Positions 1 to 11,371 of a stretch of DNA of 64,000 bases are shown piece by piece (position 1 is the stretch's first letter; each line of letters begins with the position of its first letter). Location of the stretch: assembly GCA_963556195.1 (NCBI GenBank), contig OY744519.1:108108032-108172031 (forward strand). The letters are read 5' to 3'. Both the position numbers and the translations under genes were made by a program. The notes beneath the pieces are model-generated. The model saw only the letters and a program-made list of their open reading frames with translations, had not been told where the DNA came from and ran no database searches. The DNA is from Sepiola atlantica. Lineage: Eukaryota > Mollusca > Cephalopoda > Sepiida > Sepiolidae.

Positions 1-555
1 GTTGTTATATGCTTTAATTTCTCTCTCATTTTAGAACTCACAGCATCAATACAGATCAGCAACAGTATTGAATTATTTTCCATCTTTATAAAGTTGCCTT
101 GAAAGCCTAACCCTATAGGAGTTAATCTTAACATAACCTGTACGACTATCTCCTATACTAATCTCTAACAAAAGGGTCGCCAATGAAAGGAAAACAAGGC
201 CCTTCTATAAATAACAAATTATATATATTTATTTTAGTTACCTACACCATTGGGTGTAGGTTGCAAAAAGTTAAAACAGTGAAGAAAGGAATACTAATAA
301 TAAAGGTCGAATGCCAAAAGTCTTTTCTTGGAGCAGTATATCTTCAAGTGAAGATAGCCTTACTCAGTGTCTCGTCGACGTCTTTCTTCGCAGGTGCCTG
401 GAAGCTCTCTGCCTGCTCTGAAATTCCATAAGGGTCTGGATGTAGCCCTTCAAAGGTCCGGTCAGTAGTCTGATTGGCCATCGTGTGACCAAAAAACCTC
501 ACTAGGGCTGCTCTTTGCCAGAGGAAAGAAATAAATGCCAATTTTTATGACTGCT
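1..555. other. No recognisable feature
   Basis: AT-rich sequence with short open frames on both strands. None shows a protein family, splice sites or codon structure I recognise. I see no repeat shared with the rest of the window here. Confidence 0.5.
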
Positions 556-795
556 ATAACCCTAACCAAGGTTGCGGAGTAAATGTATAAGGTCCGACTC
601 TAACTTGAAGGATTTCAAAAATTATTACTTCGACTCTGACAATTCCAAAATATTCGACTCCGACACTGACTCCTTATTTTAAAGTCTTCCCACATTCAGA
701 CTCGTCAGAGATTAAAAAATCTGACTCCAAGTCCTAGCATTTGTACGAATCCAACTCTAACTCTGACTCCTTCCCTAAGCGAAAATTCTTAATGA
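556..795 (+). repeat. GACTCC-rich interspersed repeat, copy 1
   Basis: The stretch is built around repeated 'gactccgactcc'-like words and fixed phrases such as 'ttattttaaagtcttcc' and 'gattaaaaaatctgactcc'. The same phrases in the same order recur at 18050-18292 on this strand and, reverse-complemented, at 35750-35820, 37185-37270, 37585-37795 and 37850-38095. This is a dispersed family of about 230 bp, not a simple-sequence run. No coding capacity is seen. It could be a SINE-like element, but I see no clear Pol III box. Confidence 0.75.
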
Positions 796-2545
796 CATTG
801 AAGTCTATGGAATTAGCTAGGTATTCTATAACCATCATTTGTTCTTCCTCCAACTACCACTTCATCTCCTGCATTATCGATGTGTATATTATCCTGTTTC
901 AGTATTTATTCCTTCTTTAAGAGACGCCTGGCAATGACGATTTATATAGCATTGAGCATTCATGTGTCCCCGAACAATTTTTAATTTGGGTTTTCCATTT
1001 GCTTCAACAGATTTCCACCTTCACTTGCTCTGGTTAAAAACATTTCGGGAGACCCTTCTAATTCAAGCCATCGCAACCATCCAGCTTCAATTTCCATTTC
1101 TCATCGCATGTTTGGTGTGCTTTGGAAAATTGAAAATGTCAAGCTTTTTGGACAGATGTCCTCTCGGGTCTCCTAATTCTTTTCATGATTTTCTTAAGGA
1201 ATGGTTTCATCATCCTTGCAGAAGCTGTGCATGATGTTTCAGCTTTAATCTATGCACTCAACAGACTTGAGTTCTTCTTAGCCATGCCAAGTTTTATTAT
1301 TTTGGGATCTCCATTTGGATTCTTTTTCTCATATTTTTCTGGATCTTTCAAAAAATAAATATGATTTTATATTTTCAGAATGAATATAAGTGTACATATG
1401 TGTGTATGTATGTACATGTGTATGTATGCGTATACGTCTGTTTAGCATGTATTTTTGTATTTGCTGAGGAGTGCAAAATTTTCGCATCTTGTAGTACATT
1501 GATTACTAATTTGCCGTTATGTTATGCTGTTGTCTTTTGTAGATTTTGCATTTTGTATTATCTTCTTTCATTTTCTTCACTTTTTATTGTTATGAAGAAT
1601 AAATAAAATAGGGGAGTTGGTCAAAAAAAGTACCTTATAGGTGGGTCCTTGTTCCCCTTAACATTTGTATGTTTTATATTTTGAAAAATATTAAACTAAG
1701 ACGTTTATTATTATTATTACAGAAAATGGTCACGCTCTGTAATAATTCTTATTGGCAGTTCTTCATTATGGAATGTTTCTGAGCTTAAAATGATACAATA
1801 TATTCTTATTTACTCATTACGACTAGTAGTTTTCACAGGAGTCATTATCAGTAATTGCTCATTGGTTATAACAAGTGGTGTTCCCTGGAGTCTGAGTGTC
1901 ACCAAGTATCCACAGATTTCCAGCACTCTCTGCTCCTTTCTATAACCATTGCAAATCATTTTGCATTATTTTAACAGCCGTTTATCACTAGCAAAAACTG
2001 TTGGTCTTCTCTGGAATTTAAGTGACAGTAAGCCGCCCCAAGCTTCCAGTGCTCTCTGCATCGTTCCAGTTGAGGTCCGGTTTGTGCTCTCCCTCCTCGT
2101 TCTTTCCATCATTGTTGACTCCTCGTGACAATTTTGTGTGATCTCTCTCTATCTCTATCCCTATCTCTCTCTTCCTTCTCCTCTCAATATAGTGTCTAAT
2201 GAAGAAAAGGGTCAAAGACCAACGTCTTTTCAGAGAATAGCTGTGGCATTAGGGTTTGTGTTATTTGGTAGTTCCTCCTACTCTCTCTTTGTGTCAGTAA
2301 GAAAATATGGATGCGATCGCAAGAAAGATCCGAATTAAATATTTTTGCTATTATTGCTATTCCAAATAGATTATTGTTAAGATGAGAACAATCTGAATAA
2401 TACAGCAGATATTAATAACGAAACGAAAAGTTTGATTGAGGCTCGATAAATGTGTCTTCAATAGATCTACAGATATACAGAGTAACTGACTGTCCTTAAT
2501 ATATTAGAGCGACCAGTTCTATCCTAAGAAAGTAGTTTATTCTGA
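796..2545. other. Non-coding stretch with an imperfect internal duplication
   Basis: No family is recognised. A 90-residue frame at 961-1234 has no recognisable domain. About 1880-1940 and 2005-2070 share order and wording ('ccagcactctctgc' versus 'ccagtgctctctgc'), so this part looks like an old tandem duplication. A CT-rich run lies at 2140-2175. Confidence 0.4.
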
Positions 2546-2549
2546 ACTA

Positions 2550-2900
2550 ACTGTGGGAGCTAGGAGAGTTAGAAGACAGAAGAAGTGGTACAAGGATTGT
2601 TTGAAGAAGGATGTAAGGAGATGTGGAATTGATCACATAACATGAGTAGTGAGTGCACTCATGAGAACGGAGAGGAATGGAATAAGAAGTGGTGTGCAAA
2701 GGTTTGAAAGTGAATGACGTTATCACACTGAAGAGCTGAGAGGAGCAATAATAGTGCGCCACGAAAATCAGGCATGCACACAATTGCCAAACGATAATGT
2801 ATGCCTGATTTGTGATAGGATGTATGGATCTCGAATTTGATTCTTTTCTCATATGAGAACCCACGAATGAAGCCCCTGGAAACCCGTATACACGATTCGA
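2550..2900 (+). pseudogene. LINE ORF2 C-terminal relic with C2H2 zinc finger
   Basis: Forward translation with frame breaks gives 'WYKDCLKKDVRRCGID' near 2588-2632. This matches the pattern seen at the end of RTE/L1-like ORF2 proteins (KRYKDCLKKHLRxCGID). About 190 bp downstream it gives 'NDNVCLICDRMYGSR', then 'FFSHMRTHE', a single C2H2 finger (C-x2-C ... H-x3-H). An arrangement of RT tail followed by one zinc finger is common in animal LINE ORF2 copies. Stops and frameshifts show it is dead. The frame on the opposite strand is a shadow. Identification rests on motif order, not on a search. Confidence 0.65.
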
Positions 2901-2947
2901 GTGACGGCCATGATGATGATATATTAGAATATAATTAAAATATTATA

Positions 2948-3130
2948 TCTCTCTATATATAAAAAAGTTGGATATGTGTATATATTATATATTTCTATGT
3001 ATAGGATTCACTCCTAAACTAATGAACCGATCCTTATGTATTATGGAATACATATTTTAGGCAACATGATAAATAATGTGGCCATATTATTTTTAGTAAA
3101 CTTTACCATTGTGCACCCTCTCCCACAAAA
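2948..3130 (+). mobile_element. Possible 5' end of a Helitron-like element
   Basis: The start 'tctctctatatataaaaaag' resembles the TC-initiated, AT-rich 5' ends of many animal Helitrons. It is followed by a phrase like 'ggattcactcctaaac..atgaaccgatcc', which is frequent just inside such elements. No matching 3' end can be assigned. Confidence 0.3.
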
Positions 3131-3193
3131 ACAACCTTTAAAAATAAGCGAAATAAAAAAAAATTTAATAGAGAAAAATTTGCTTTACATCAA

Positions 3194-3256
3194 ATGTTGA
3201 GTTATATTGTGCTCACCGGCTCAGTTAAAATTTTATAACATAATATAACTCAACAT
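3194..3256. repeat. Hairpin / short foldback
   Basis: A 15-bp perfect inverted repeat (atgttgagttatatt at 3194-3208 and its complement at 3242-3256) encloses a loop of about 33 bases. The flanks are A/T-rich and partly complementary, so this may be a small decayed foldback element. Confidence 0.6.
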
Positions 3257-3716
3257 TTTTCTTTATTTTTTAAAATTTATTTATTTATTTATGCATTCAA
3301 TGTCTAGTGAGTGTTTAACACAGCTGCTATATACCTTCCTCCTGGTAGTGAGAGAGATGGCTCATGATATCCAGACTGATAACTGTTTGCAGAACATACC
3401 CTATGCCGATTTTACCCTAATGGTAGAGCTAAACTCGCAGTCACCTTCATAACTCAACACCTCCCTAAGATAATAAGAGAAGTTTACCAGTTCGAGAGGT
3501 TTGTCATTCAACTTCACCGTAGTGCAAGACATGACACAAGTAAATAGACACCTCACAAAAAATAATTCATACACATTTAAACTTTGAAACATTAATCATC
3601 AGTTTCTCTTGTGTTTTTCTCGCAAAGCTTATTCCGTAATGGAGTTTTTCCTCCACCATACATGATCAAAGCTTTGTTCGGGATGAAGTCCGAATGTTTT
3701 GAGATCTTATTGTAGG

Positions 3717-3959
3717 TTATTCAACCACCTTCGTTTTGGCCATCCTCTCAGCCTTAATCCTGAATCTCATTTTTGCGATGGTATTATTGTTTGTGTACAT
3801 TACATGCCCGTACAAGTGTAGACAATTCTCCCGCATATTTTTTTTATGTAAATCGCTCCAGACAAGCCATGAAGCCACTTGATTTAAGGAGCAAATAAAT
3901 GAAAGATGATTATCACAAAGACAGGAAATGCCTATTGGCCATAGTTTTGAAAAGACCAA
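3717..3959 (-). pseudogene. LINE RT C-terminal relic
   Basis: On the minus strand the open frame contains 'MRENCLHLYGHVMYTNNNT', the KMRENRLRWYGHVLRxNDNT-type segment at the end of RTE/L1-like reverse transcriptases, followed by 'KMRFRIKAERMAKTK'. The upstream part (about 3838-3902) is not RT. On the minus strand it reads 'ctccttaaatcaagtggctt' and ends in an A-run, so it looks like the 3' end of another LINE inserted next to the RT piece. A related relic lies at 4823-5053. Confidence 0.6.
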
Positions 3960-4248
3960 GACTATAGGTAGGAGGAAAACAGTCAGCAGGAAGAGAGTTT
4001 CACAAGCCTGCAGTTCTAGGAAAGAAGTTACTGGAATAAGAAGCTGTATTACAATGAGGTATCAAAACAGAAAATTGACGAAGACCACTAGACCAACGAG
4101 TCAAACGAGCTAAAACAAAAGAAGCAGAAAATAGATCCGACTATTTTACATGCGTGTATATGTTTATGTGTGTATGTGTAGACATAGTCAACACATCTTC
4201 AAAACAAAACCCATGCAGTATAAGACCGTGTGGTTTCATCTTTAGTAG

Positions 4249-4272
4249 TGTGTGTGTGTGTGTGTGTGTGTA
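4249..4272. repeat. (TG)n microsatellite
   Basis: About twelve TG units. The flanking stretch 4100-4820 has no feature I recognise. A minus-strand frame at 4353-4550 is uncharacterised and may be another retroelement scrap. Confidence 0.9.
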
Positions 4273-4822
4273 TCAAGCAGTTGAGTGTGCTCCACTGGAC
4301 CCAGGGTGCTTCTGAGCTAAGAAGGAGGACTTCAGAATGGAGGATTCTCATGTCAGTGACATTCTCTATCCATCTGGTCTACAGTTGCAGTCTGGTCTCT
4401 TCTTGAAATGTTGTTAATGGCCGGGACATGGCTGAAAAGGCTTTTCCTTGATTTCAGTCGTTGGGCAATTGCTTCATGTCCATGAAAGAGATGGCGTTCA
4501 TCCATGGTACCCTTTGTGATCTCTACTCGGCTGGTTAATTCTCGTCTCACATCATGTTACTGAGCCATTCTCTTGAGAAGCTATTCCTGTTTTTGTTTTT
4601 TTTATATTAACAAAAATGGGAAAACGTCCATTCATTTCTTTATCATTAAACTGGAGATGATTTTTATAAATTAAAAGAGAAATGAATAATTTCCCCCTTT
4701 TGTGATGGCATCCTTCAAAAATAGATTTTTATTTGAAATCTTCAAACAAAACCTGTTTAGGATAAAACCTGAACCATTAAAAACTCACAATTTTACTATG
4801 TAAGATTTTATTATTTTTATGA

Positions 4823-5053
4823 TTAATAAAGATAAATACTTTTATAAAAAAACCGGTTTGGTCCGGTTGAAGTCTGGAGATCTTGGTGTAGGGTATCCAA
4901 CCACCTTTTCCCAGAAGCCTCCATCTTGAATCCTATTTTTGCAGCAGTGTTGTCGTTTGCACACAGTTCATGTTTGTACCAGCACAGACGATTTTCCCTC
5001 ATTTTGTCAGAGATTGGCATTGTTAATATGAAAGTAATAGAAGGTTTATACAC
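4823..5053 (-). pseudogene. LINE RT C-terminal relic, same family as 3717-3959
   Basis: The minus-strand frame reads 'MRENRLCWYKHELCANDNTA', then 'KIGFKMEASGKR' and 'WLDTLHQDLQTS'. This corresponds to the RLRWYGHV...GKRPRGRPxxRWLDTLHxDL tail of an RTE/L1-like ORF2. The usual GRPKQR block between GKR and WLDT is missing. Only this end survives, and no 5' or catalytic RT domain is present. Confidence 0.7.
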
Positions 5054-5289
5054 AACAAAAAGAATGTTAACACGTAAATAATGAACTTCGATAGTGGATA
5101 TGGAGAGAATATTTTATTTGTGCTCCTCTACACACTACCATGTAAACAATAATGGCAGCCTCACAACTTCCGGTCAGAAACCACCTTACCACCAGCGAAA
5201 GTATTCAGGGTTGGTAACTTGCATCGATTAACAGTTGTTCCCCTCTTTTCTTTTCAGTTAAGCATAATATATTCTGCAAAAGAAAAAAG

Positions 5290-5810
5290 GACATTATATA
5301 GATGATTTCTTTGGCTCGGAACCCAAGGATCTTAAATGATTGCACTCCTTTCTTTGTCAAGCAATCAGCAATTTGTACATCAGTTGGTATCCCAGAGATC
5401 TCTGTAATTTCTTTTCTGTCAATCATTTCTCTCAAAATAGCCATCTCTATGCAAAGTTTCTTACCCAAAATTTGGGTTGAGGAATCATAAAGACAGGAAT
5501 TGTCTGTTTTGCAAAAGATCTTGATGTTATCAATATTGTCTTTCAATTGCAATAATTCTAACAAAAGTTGTTTGTTTTTTTATGCAGGCTTCTCCCATGT
5601 CAACCATGGCTAAATCTTCAACAGCTAAAGTACTTTTGACGACTTTTCTAATACGCTTGGATTGGCAAGCAATGGGCATATCAAGTGATGTGGCAATTTT
5701 CCAAATTTGGAGTTCTTTCTTCCACATGTTGTATTTTCCTTTAACTAAGATAGGCAGGAAAATGTACTTTGAAGCCATAGCAAAGTTTAAATCTGCTATC
5801 AATGTTAATA
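5290..5810 (-). pseudogene. Ty1/copia-type RNase H relic
   Basis: Two overlapping minus-strand frames together cover the RNase H end of a copia-like Pol. The upstream one has 'CQSKRIRKVVKSTLAVEDLA', matching the SKRIRRVVxSTLAAExxA signature. The downstream one has 'IKIFCKTDNSCLYDSSTQ', 'LCIEMAILREMIDRKE' and 'IPTDVQIADCLTKKG', matching the CxTDNxSLxD, RIDIAxLREMIxxxE and VPTxxQxADCLTK blocks. A frameshift near 5535-5590 separates them. No LTR, integrase or polymerase palm is visible nearby, so this is a decayed fragment. Confidence 0.85.
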
Positions 5811-5869
5811 CTAAAAATGGAAAATGTATTTACATCATACAGATGGTTCTTTTAGCTTGATATAAACGC

Positions 5870-8210
5870 AACAATGTAATGTCGTAATGGTGGCAAATAT
5901 CGACATGTTTTTTTAATTTTAGAAAAATAATCAGGAAATGTTTTCTCGTAAATTAATAAAGACGTCATTGATTGGCAAATGGTGAACAATTATTATGCTG
6001 TAAAGACAGAAATATTTGATACTATCAGAAGTGTACGGAACTTTGCCCCGGGGAGATACCTAGGGCAATAATCTTATTAGCCTCTAATTGACTAATGAAT
6101 GTGCTATTATCATTCACCATGATAGAAAAGCCGGAGAAATGCCAAATTCGTCTGCTTTTATGACAAAAAGATGCAATTTCGTGGCACATGGATCAATCAA
6201 TAAAACCGACTGAATTCCGCTAATTAGCGTACAACTCTCATCTGTGATTCAAACAAAGAATTTGCTGTAGCTACTCTGTGCATGCCAGAGTTTGTTTCAG
6301 GTTAAGAGTTTCATTTTTTATATGCTCTAATTTATTGGACTATCTCCTCCATTTACAGTATTCCTTTTCCCTAAAAAAAAACACTGGAACTCTACCACAA
6401 ACCCTAACATAACATTAACCTTAAGCTAATCCTAAGTCCAGGTTGCAACAGACCCCCCCCCCCAAAAAACAAAAAAAAAAACAAAACGAAAACAATTTAT
6501 TAGCCTCTTTTCTCCATTTGCACCCCCCCCAAAAAAAAAATAAAGAAAGAACTGGAAAAATAAAACAAAAAAACAAAAACAAACATGCCCTCTTCTGGGC
6601 AATGGAGACAAAATACACACTAAATTGTTTGCACAAAAAAATTTTATGTTCACCGAGCGTTCAGGGAGCTACATACGTGAAGACTCGGGAATCTCCATAA
6701 GTACTGAAATTCGTTGGATGTCTATTCTTCATAAGCACCAAAACTTGTAACTATTTAAATCATCCACACGAACCATTTGATTTCAAATATGCCATTGGTT
6801 TCACTCAGAGATCGACCATTCACAACAGGTGCCTGGACACATACAGACACGCACACACACATACAGATATATTTTCTTTTTATATATAGAGTTTAACTGC
6901 ATGCAATGTGAGTAAGACTGCAAAAAAAGACGAATGAGATGAGAAGTGGTGGGAAGGTGAGAGTGATGGTAAAAGGAAGAGAAGCAGCAACCTTAGTGGT
7001 GGAGAGTAAGAGGGGTATGTAAATAAATGACATGAATAAAGAAGAAAAGGAAAAAGTTAAATGTACACACTGATATACAATGTACCAGAGATTCCTAAAA
7101 TCCTACTAATTTCCATTAAATTGAAAGCAGACGATAGCTTTATTCTCTAACTCTCTGAATATACTTTGAAAATATCTATTTACTTTCACAATTGCTTAAC
7201 TGCACAAATGCATACGCTAATGTGCAATGTATCAATGTTGGCTCACGGGTCATTCAGTGTGTATACAAAACTGGTGTTTTGTTTAGAACTAGTATTCATA
7301 TAGTTGTGTTTTTTAGAACTAGTATTCACATAGCATTTGACAATATTTCCGAGATGAAGTATTGTGTTGTTTACATTATTGTTTGGTGTTTCGGATTGTT
7401 TTCTTCATCTCAGTTGTGATGTTCACAACGTTGCGGATAGAGTGACCTCTCACAATGGCCAAGTATAGAGATGAACACAATATGGGAAAGAATAATTAAG
7501 AAAGAAAGGGCACATAACTCATTTTGTTGTTGCAATGTGAAACTAAAAAAAGATGACAATACTTCAACTCGTAATGCTTTCTTTTCTTTTCTCTCCCTAC
7601 AAAACAAGTTTTTTTTTCTGTTATATTCCTTCAAAGTTCTTCATCTGGGTGTTTCAGAAATGAGTCAAATATGCCTATGCAAATCGAATCATTCGCAACA
7701 TCTTGGTCTTTTGGTTGTTTGCCTTCATGCTTCTCACTTAAACTAATATCAGATCGTTAATATGAGGCTCAGCTTCTAATCACACTAGAAACTGTTTATT
7801 ACCTATATGGGAAATACTAGCAAATTCTTTTTGGAATAGTCGAATGGTGCTTTCTCTCATACCAATGTCCTACATGCCTAACAAAAACGGACTCTCTTTC
7901 ACCACAAATATTGCAAATCAGCCTCACCCTCTTTGCTGCCAGACTCCAGTTCCAGTTAACCACTTCTACTAAAAAACGTTCATTCATATTTTTTACTTGT
8001 TCATGTGACAGTATATTAATGTCTACCTCATCAATACCAAGGCTCTCATTACAAGATTTCTTCGAAGAGTCAAACTATTTTCGAACTACTGTTGTGCTGT
8101 CATATAAGAAAAAGAAACTCTATCTGGAATGCATCTAACATCGGGTGGACACACTGTGGCAGTTTTTCTCGTTTATAATCCTTTCTTTTTGTTTTTGTTG
8201 GAGTTGATGT
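5870..8210. other. No supported gene; A/C-rich and simple tracts
   Basis: 6456-6580 is an A-rich stretch with C homopolymers. 6840-6890 carries a short (AC)n/(TA)n tract. 7280-7340 has a short direct repeat ('agaactagtattcatata' and 'agaactagtattcacatag'). Frames at 7471-7746 and 7911-8138 are unrecognised. Confidence 0.4.
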
Positions 8211-8214
8211 TCTG

Positions 8215-9140
8215 TTTGCAGAAGATAATTGTCACATTCGAAAATCACAAAAGTCACTTGAAGAATGAAATGGCCAAAATGTTACGAACACTTGAGGGAG
8301 TCTCTTGCTTTCATAAGCTCCTAGGACTGACACTCACTCAAGGTCTAAAATGGAAGACTTACATCCAATCTATTGCTAAGATCACTTGAAAAATTGCTAG
8401 ATTATTCTACCACTCCAGAAAGTACCTGACTCCTGATGCAATCCTCTACCTATATAAGAGTCAGATACACCCTCAGATGGTGTACTGTTGCAACATCTGG
8501 GGAGGTGTCACTCACCTATATAAAAGTCAGATATGTCCTAAGATGGGGAGGTACTGCTGCCACATCTGGAGAGGTGCCGCTGAGAGCACTCTTTGTTGTT
8601 TAAGCAGAGTTCATAAACGATTCCGAAATCAAGTGGAGGATGATCACTTCTGTTCCTTAAAACCCCTTTATCACAGAAGCGATGTTATAATCCTCCCTCT
8701 ACTCTATCGCTATCATTATTTCCAAGAAAGGTGCCCGACTGAGCTCCAATCTCTGGTTCCTTCCTCTAAGACATTCACATCGAGAACTTGTTTTGCCATC
8801 ACAACGAAAAGAAGATTTCCTTTCTTCCTTTGAGTGCTTAGCTTCAGGCAGAATTTCCATGAACAGAGCTTCTCCGCAAGGGCTTCCCATATGTGGAACA
8901 CATTGCCACGGGATTGCTTCCCTGCAGATTACAACATGGTTGCCTTCGAATTCAATGTCAACAGATTCCTGTCATGAACCGTCTCCACAGCTATTCGAAC
9001 TTGGTCGATTCCATCAATCATTATTGGTCCTCTCATGAAGTTCTTCATCTATCAACTGACAATCATTTCATCTTATTAACCATTCTCCTCGAGTGGTTCT
9101 TGGCCTTGATAAGTGGTGATTCATTAGTAAAAAACAAAGG
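8215..9140 (+). pseudogene. Jockey-like non-LTR retrotransposon relic (RT end and 3' UTR)
   Basis: Frame-broken translation gives a LxGLTLTQGLKWKTYI-type block, then 'ARLFYHSRKYLTPDAILYLY', 'HPQMVYCCNIWGG', 'SRVHKRFRNQ' and 'RCPTELQSL', and finally the terminal 'WNTLPRDCFPADYNM' then 'FEFNVNRFL'. These are the thumb and C-terminal blocks of jockey-like LINEs. A tandem duplication of about 66 bp (around 8450-8580) repeats the YLYKSQ...NIWGG segment. The 3' UTR ends with 'ccttgataagtggtgattc' and a short A-run near 9136. The same 3' end recurs at 9727-9895, 17130-17225 and 51541-52050. Confidence 0.8.
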
Positions 9141-9484
9141 GCATCTGAACGATCCAGAAGAGGATAACAGCCCAACACATATAAATAACATTTAGTTTTG
9201 TTACTTTCTAGACAGATGGCATACGCTTTTGAGGCGATCAATTTTCAAGAGTGGAATGCTGCAGATAAAATATTGCATGTTGCATGAGTATAACATAGTA
9301 GCGCTCTTCTGTGTACAGAGAAATAGAATATTCTCTTTGTCCACTCCTCTCCGTGTCATTACTTCTATTAATTAATTTTTATTTGATAACGAATCAAGCT
9401 GTGTGGTTTTTTTTTCAATTTTTTTATTTCAAATAGAAGAGAAACCTTATATGTGATTACGTAACCATGGTGATAGGAATGGCA

Positions 9485-9720
9485 TCAGAGCGGATAAGGG
9501 AAGATGAAGGAGGGCCAACCATCAAGAAGAGGAAAAAGGAAAGGATGAAAAAGAAAGGAGGATTTGAGGGAGGGGAGAAAGCGAAGGTATATAACAAAGA
9601 AAGAGTGGGAGGAAAAGATGGAGGAAAGAAGGAAAGAAGGAATAATTAAATAGAAATAAAAAGAAGGAAGAAAAGCAATAAAATCGAAGAGGGGTTGGAT
9701 GATATGAACGAGGAAAACGA
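9485..9720. repeat. Purine-rich (GGA/GAA) tract
   Basis: Strongly strand-asymmetric purine-rich sequence. Frames across it are low-complexity (K/E/G-rich or S/F/L-rich) and are not supported as genes. Confidence 0.7.
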
Positions 9721-9726
9721 AATGAT

Positions 9727-9895
9727 AACACGTTACCACGGAATAGCTTGCCTGCAGATTAAAACATGGTCATCTTCAAATCCAATGTCCCCACTCGTAA
9801 GTTGAGCTTGGTCCACCCCTGAATACTTTCATTTCATCTCATAAGCTGAGAGTTGAGTCATTAGTAAAAAAAAAATAAAATAAAAAAAAAAAAAA
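9727..9895 (+). pseudogene. Jockey-like LINE 3' end with A-rich tail
   Basis: It repeats the C-terminal phrase of the 8.2-9.1 kb relic ('ccacggaatagcttgcctgc' then 'aaaacatggtcatcttcaaa'), followed by a shortened 3' UTR ('gagtcattagt') and an A-rich tail from about 9866. Confidence 0.7.
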
Positions 9896-9989
9896 GATAT
9901 TAAGAAACAAAAACTGGAAAAACAAAAGAACAGGAAGTCGATGAAAGAAGAAATAAGAAAATTACAAAGAATAAAAGGAAGGAAGTTCT

Positions 9990-10440
9990 CTGTGGACGGT
10001 TTGCAGAAGTTGGAAGTTGTCGACACATTTTGCTATCTTGATATGATCTGTGCTGCCGGGGGATGTGAATTAAGTTCAATCTCACGTGTACATTGGAGAA
10101 GTTTTGTGAGCTTCTTCCCATTTTAACCTGTCGTTCACTTTTATTTATTTATTTATTTTTTAATGGAAATCCTTCCAGACAAGACATGAAGCCACTTGAT
10201 ATAAGGAGCTAACTGCAGGTCTAGTTTACAACAGCTATGTTCGTAATGCAATGTTATATGAGAGTGAATGCTGGGATCCTATTAGCTCGGTCTTTCTAAG
10301 GATGCAGAGGAATGACTGGGATATGGTTCAGTAGATGTGTGGTGTGCATCTTGACCTCCTGTTATTAAGGTTAAAGGTGCATTGAAGTTACTTATGGTGG
10401 TATGAACATGTTGAACAATCTAAGAAGTCTGGTTAGATAA
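9990..10440 (+). pseudogene. RTE/L1-like RT relic interrupted by a LINE 3' end
   Basis: Forward translation gives 'LEVVDTFCYLDMICAAGGCE' near 10009-10068. After a gap it gives 'YNSYVRNAMLYESECW', 'LRMQRNDWDMV' and 'MCGVHLDLL'. These match the FCYLGDxLxAGGG, YxxxVRSxMLYGSExW and RMQRxDxxMxRWMCGV blocks. Between them, 10137-10213 is unrelated. It carries a TTTA-rich run and 'ccagacaagacatgaagcc', shared with 3860-3890, and looks like an inserted 3' end of another LINE in minus orientation. Confidence 0.7.
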
Positions 10441-10729
10441 ATAGATGTACACACTTCTCAGTTGAGGGTAACTGAGAAAAAGGCAGGCCGAAGAAGACTT
10501 TGAATGATTGGGTTGTGCTTTTGCAAGCCAATGGGAATTTACCAAGACTATAAAAAGATGATGACATCCAGTAGGAATTTGACTGCCTGACACACAAACA
10601 TTATCTTCACTCAGCACTCCCAGCTTCACCTATTAACCACCAACCCATGCTTTACCTCCACAACTACTCACTTCCTTCTGTTATGAAGTGGTTGTTATCA
10701 TCATATATGCACACTTTATTTGTATATTA

Positions 10730-10800
10730 CTAGTAGGCATACCAAACGTTGCTCCGGAATAAATAAGGGTCCTGTGTAATCCTGCTCCCAGCCCTGACCC
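10730..10800 (-). mobile_element. Helitron-like 3' terminus
   Basis: On the minus strand the sequence runs 'gagcaacgtttggtatgcct' and ends ACTAG, with T next. That is a degenerate GC-containing hairpin followed by CTAG at an AT junction. The same arrangement is clearer at 26231, 30251 and 37175. A C homopolymer (10798-10810) adjoins. The element's 5' end is not assigned. Confidence 0.4.
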
Positions 10801-10904
10801 CCCCCCCCCCCATATTACAATGTTTGATCTTTAAATTCTATAAATTTGAATTTCCAAATTATAAATAAAATATAATAAAGTAAAACATTGTTTTTGCTTT
10901 AGAT

Positions 10905-11000
10905 TATTCAAACAACTGTTCGCATTTTGGATATTATTCTCACAACGTTTCGGCCGATGTAACCTTTGATCTTCTTCAGCTGTGTGAGAAGATGAAAATA
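10905..11000 (-). repeat. Dispersed repeat with CTGAAGA-stem-GAAACGTT motif
   Basis: The minus strand carries 'ctgaagaagatc', then 'catcggccgaaacgttgtga'. The same block occurs near 12850-12900, 13140-13190, 13955-14000, 14085-14140, 41425-41465, 41580-41625 and 42365-42415, usually next to a 'tattatttg..ttattc' phrase. Confidence 0.7.
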
Positions 11001-11371
11001 GTATTCTTAATAATGCAAATAATACAAAGTAACAAAAAAAATTCTAAAACATTGTCTTTGCTATAAATCGATGTCCAGTGCAGACAATATTATTAAAAAA
11101 CAAACAAACAAACCCCCCTAATAAAAACTAATGCCACCGTTGGATTACCTGTAAAATTTTACTCTAACAATATTGTGTTTGATCTTGATTCAAATTGAGC
11201 ATTATTCCATAACTATGTGTGCTTTTATTTGCAATTTTTAAAAGAAAAGTTTTAGTAAAAAAAAAAAATATGACAGCTTTTGTATTTAGTATTTTCTTTG
11301 AGGATCGTTTATTTAATCAGACAGATGGACAAAGCCTGTTATAGAAATGTTTGACAGACAAAAGAATCTGT

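Noticed and set aside
961..1240. 90-residue open frame
   Set aside because: No recognisable domain, no splice or start context, and the opposite strand is equally uninformative.
7780..7930. Minus-strand 'GMRESTIRLFQ'-like peptide suggesting a pogo/Tigger transposase helix-turn-helix
   Set aside because: Only a short stretch resembles the family, with stops on both sides; too weak to annotate.
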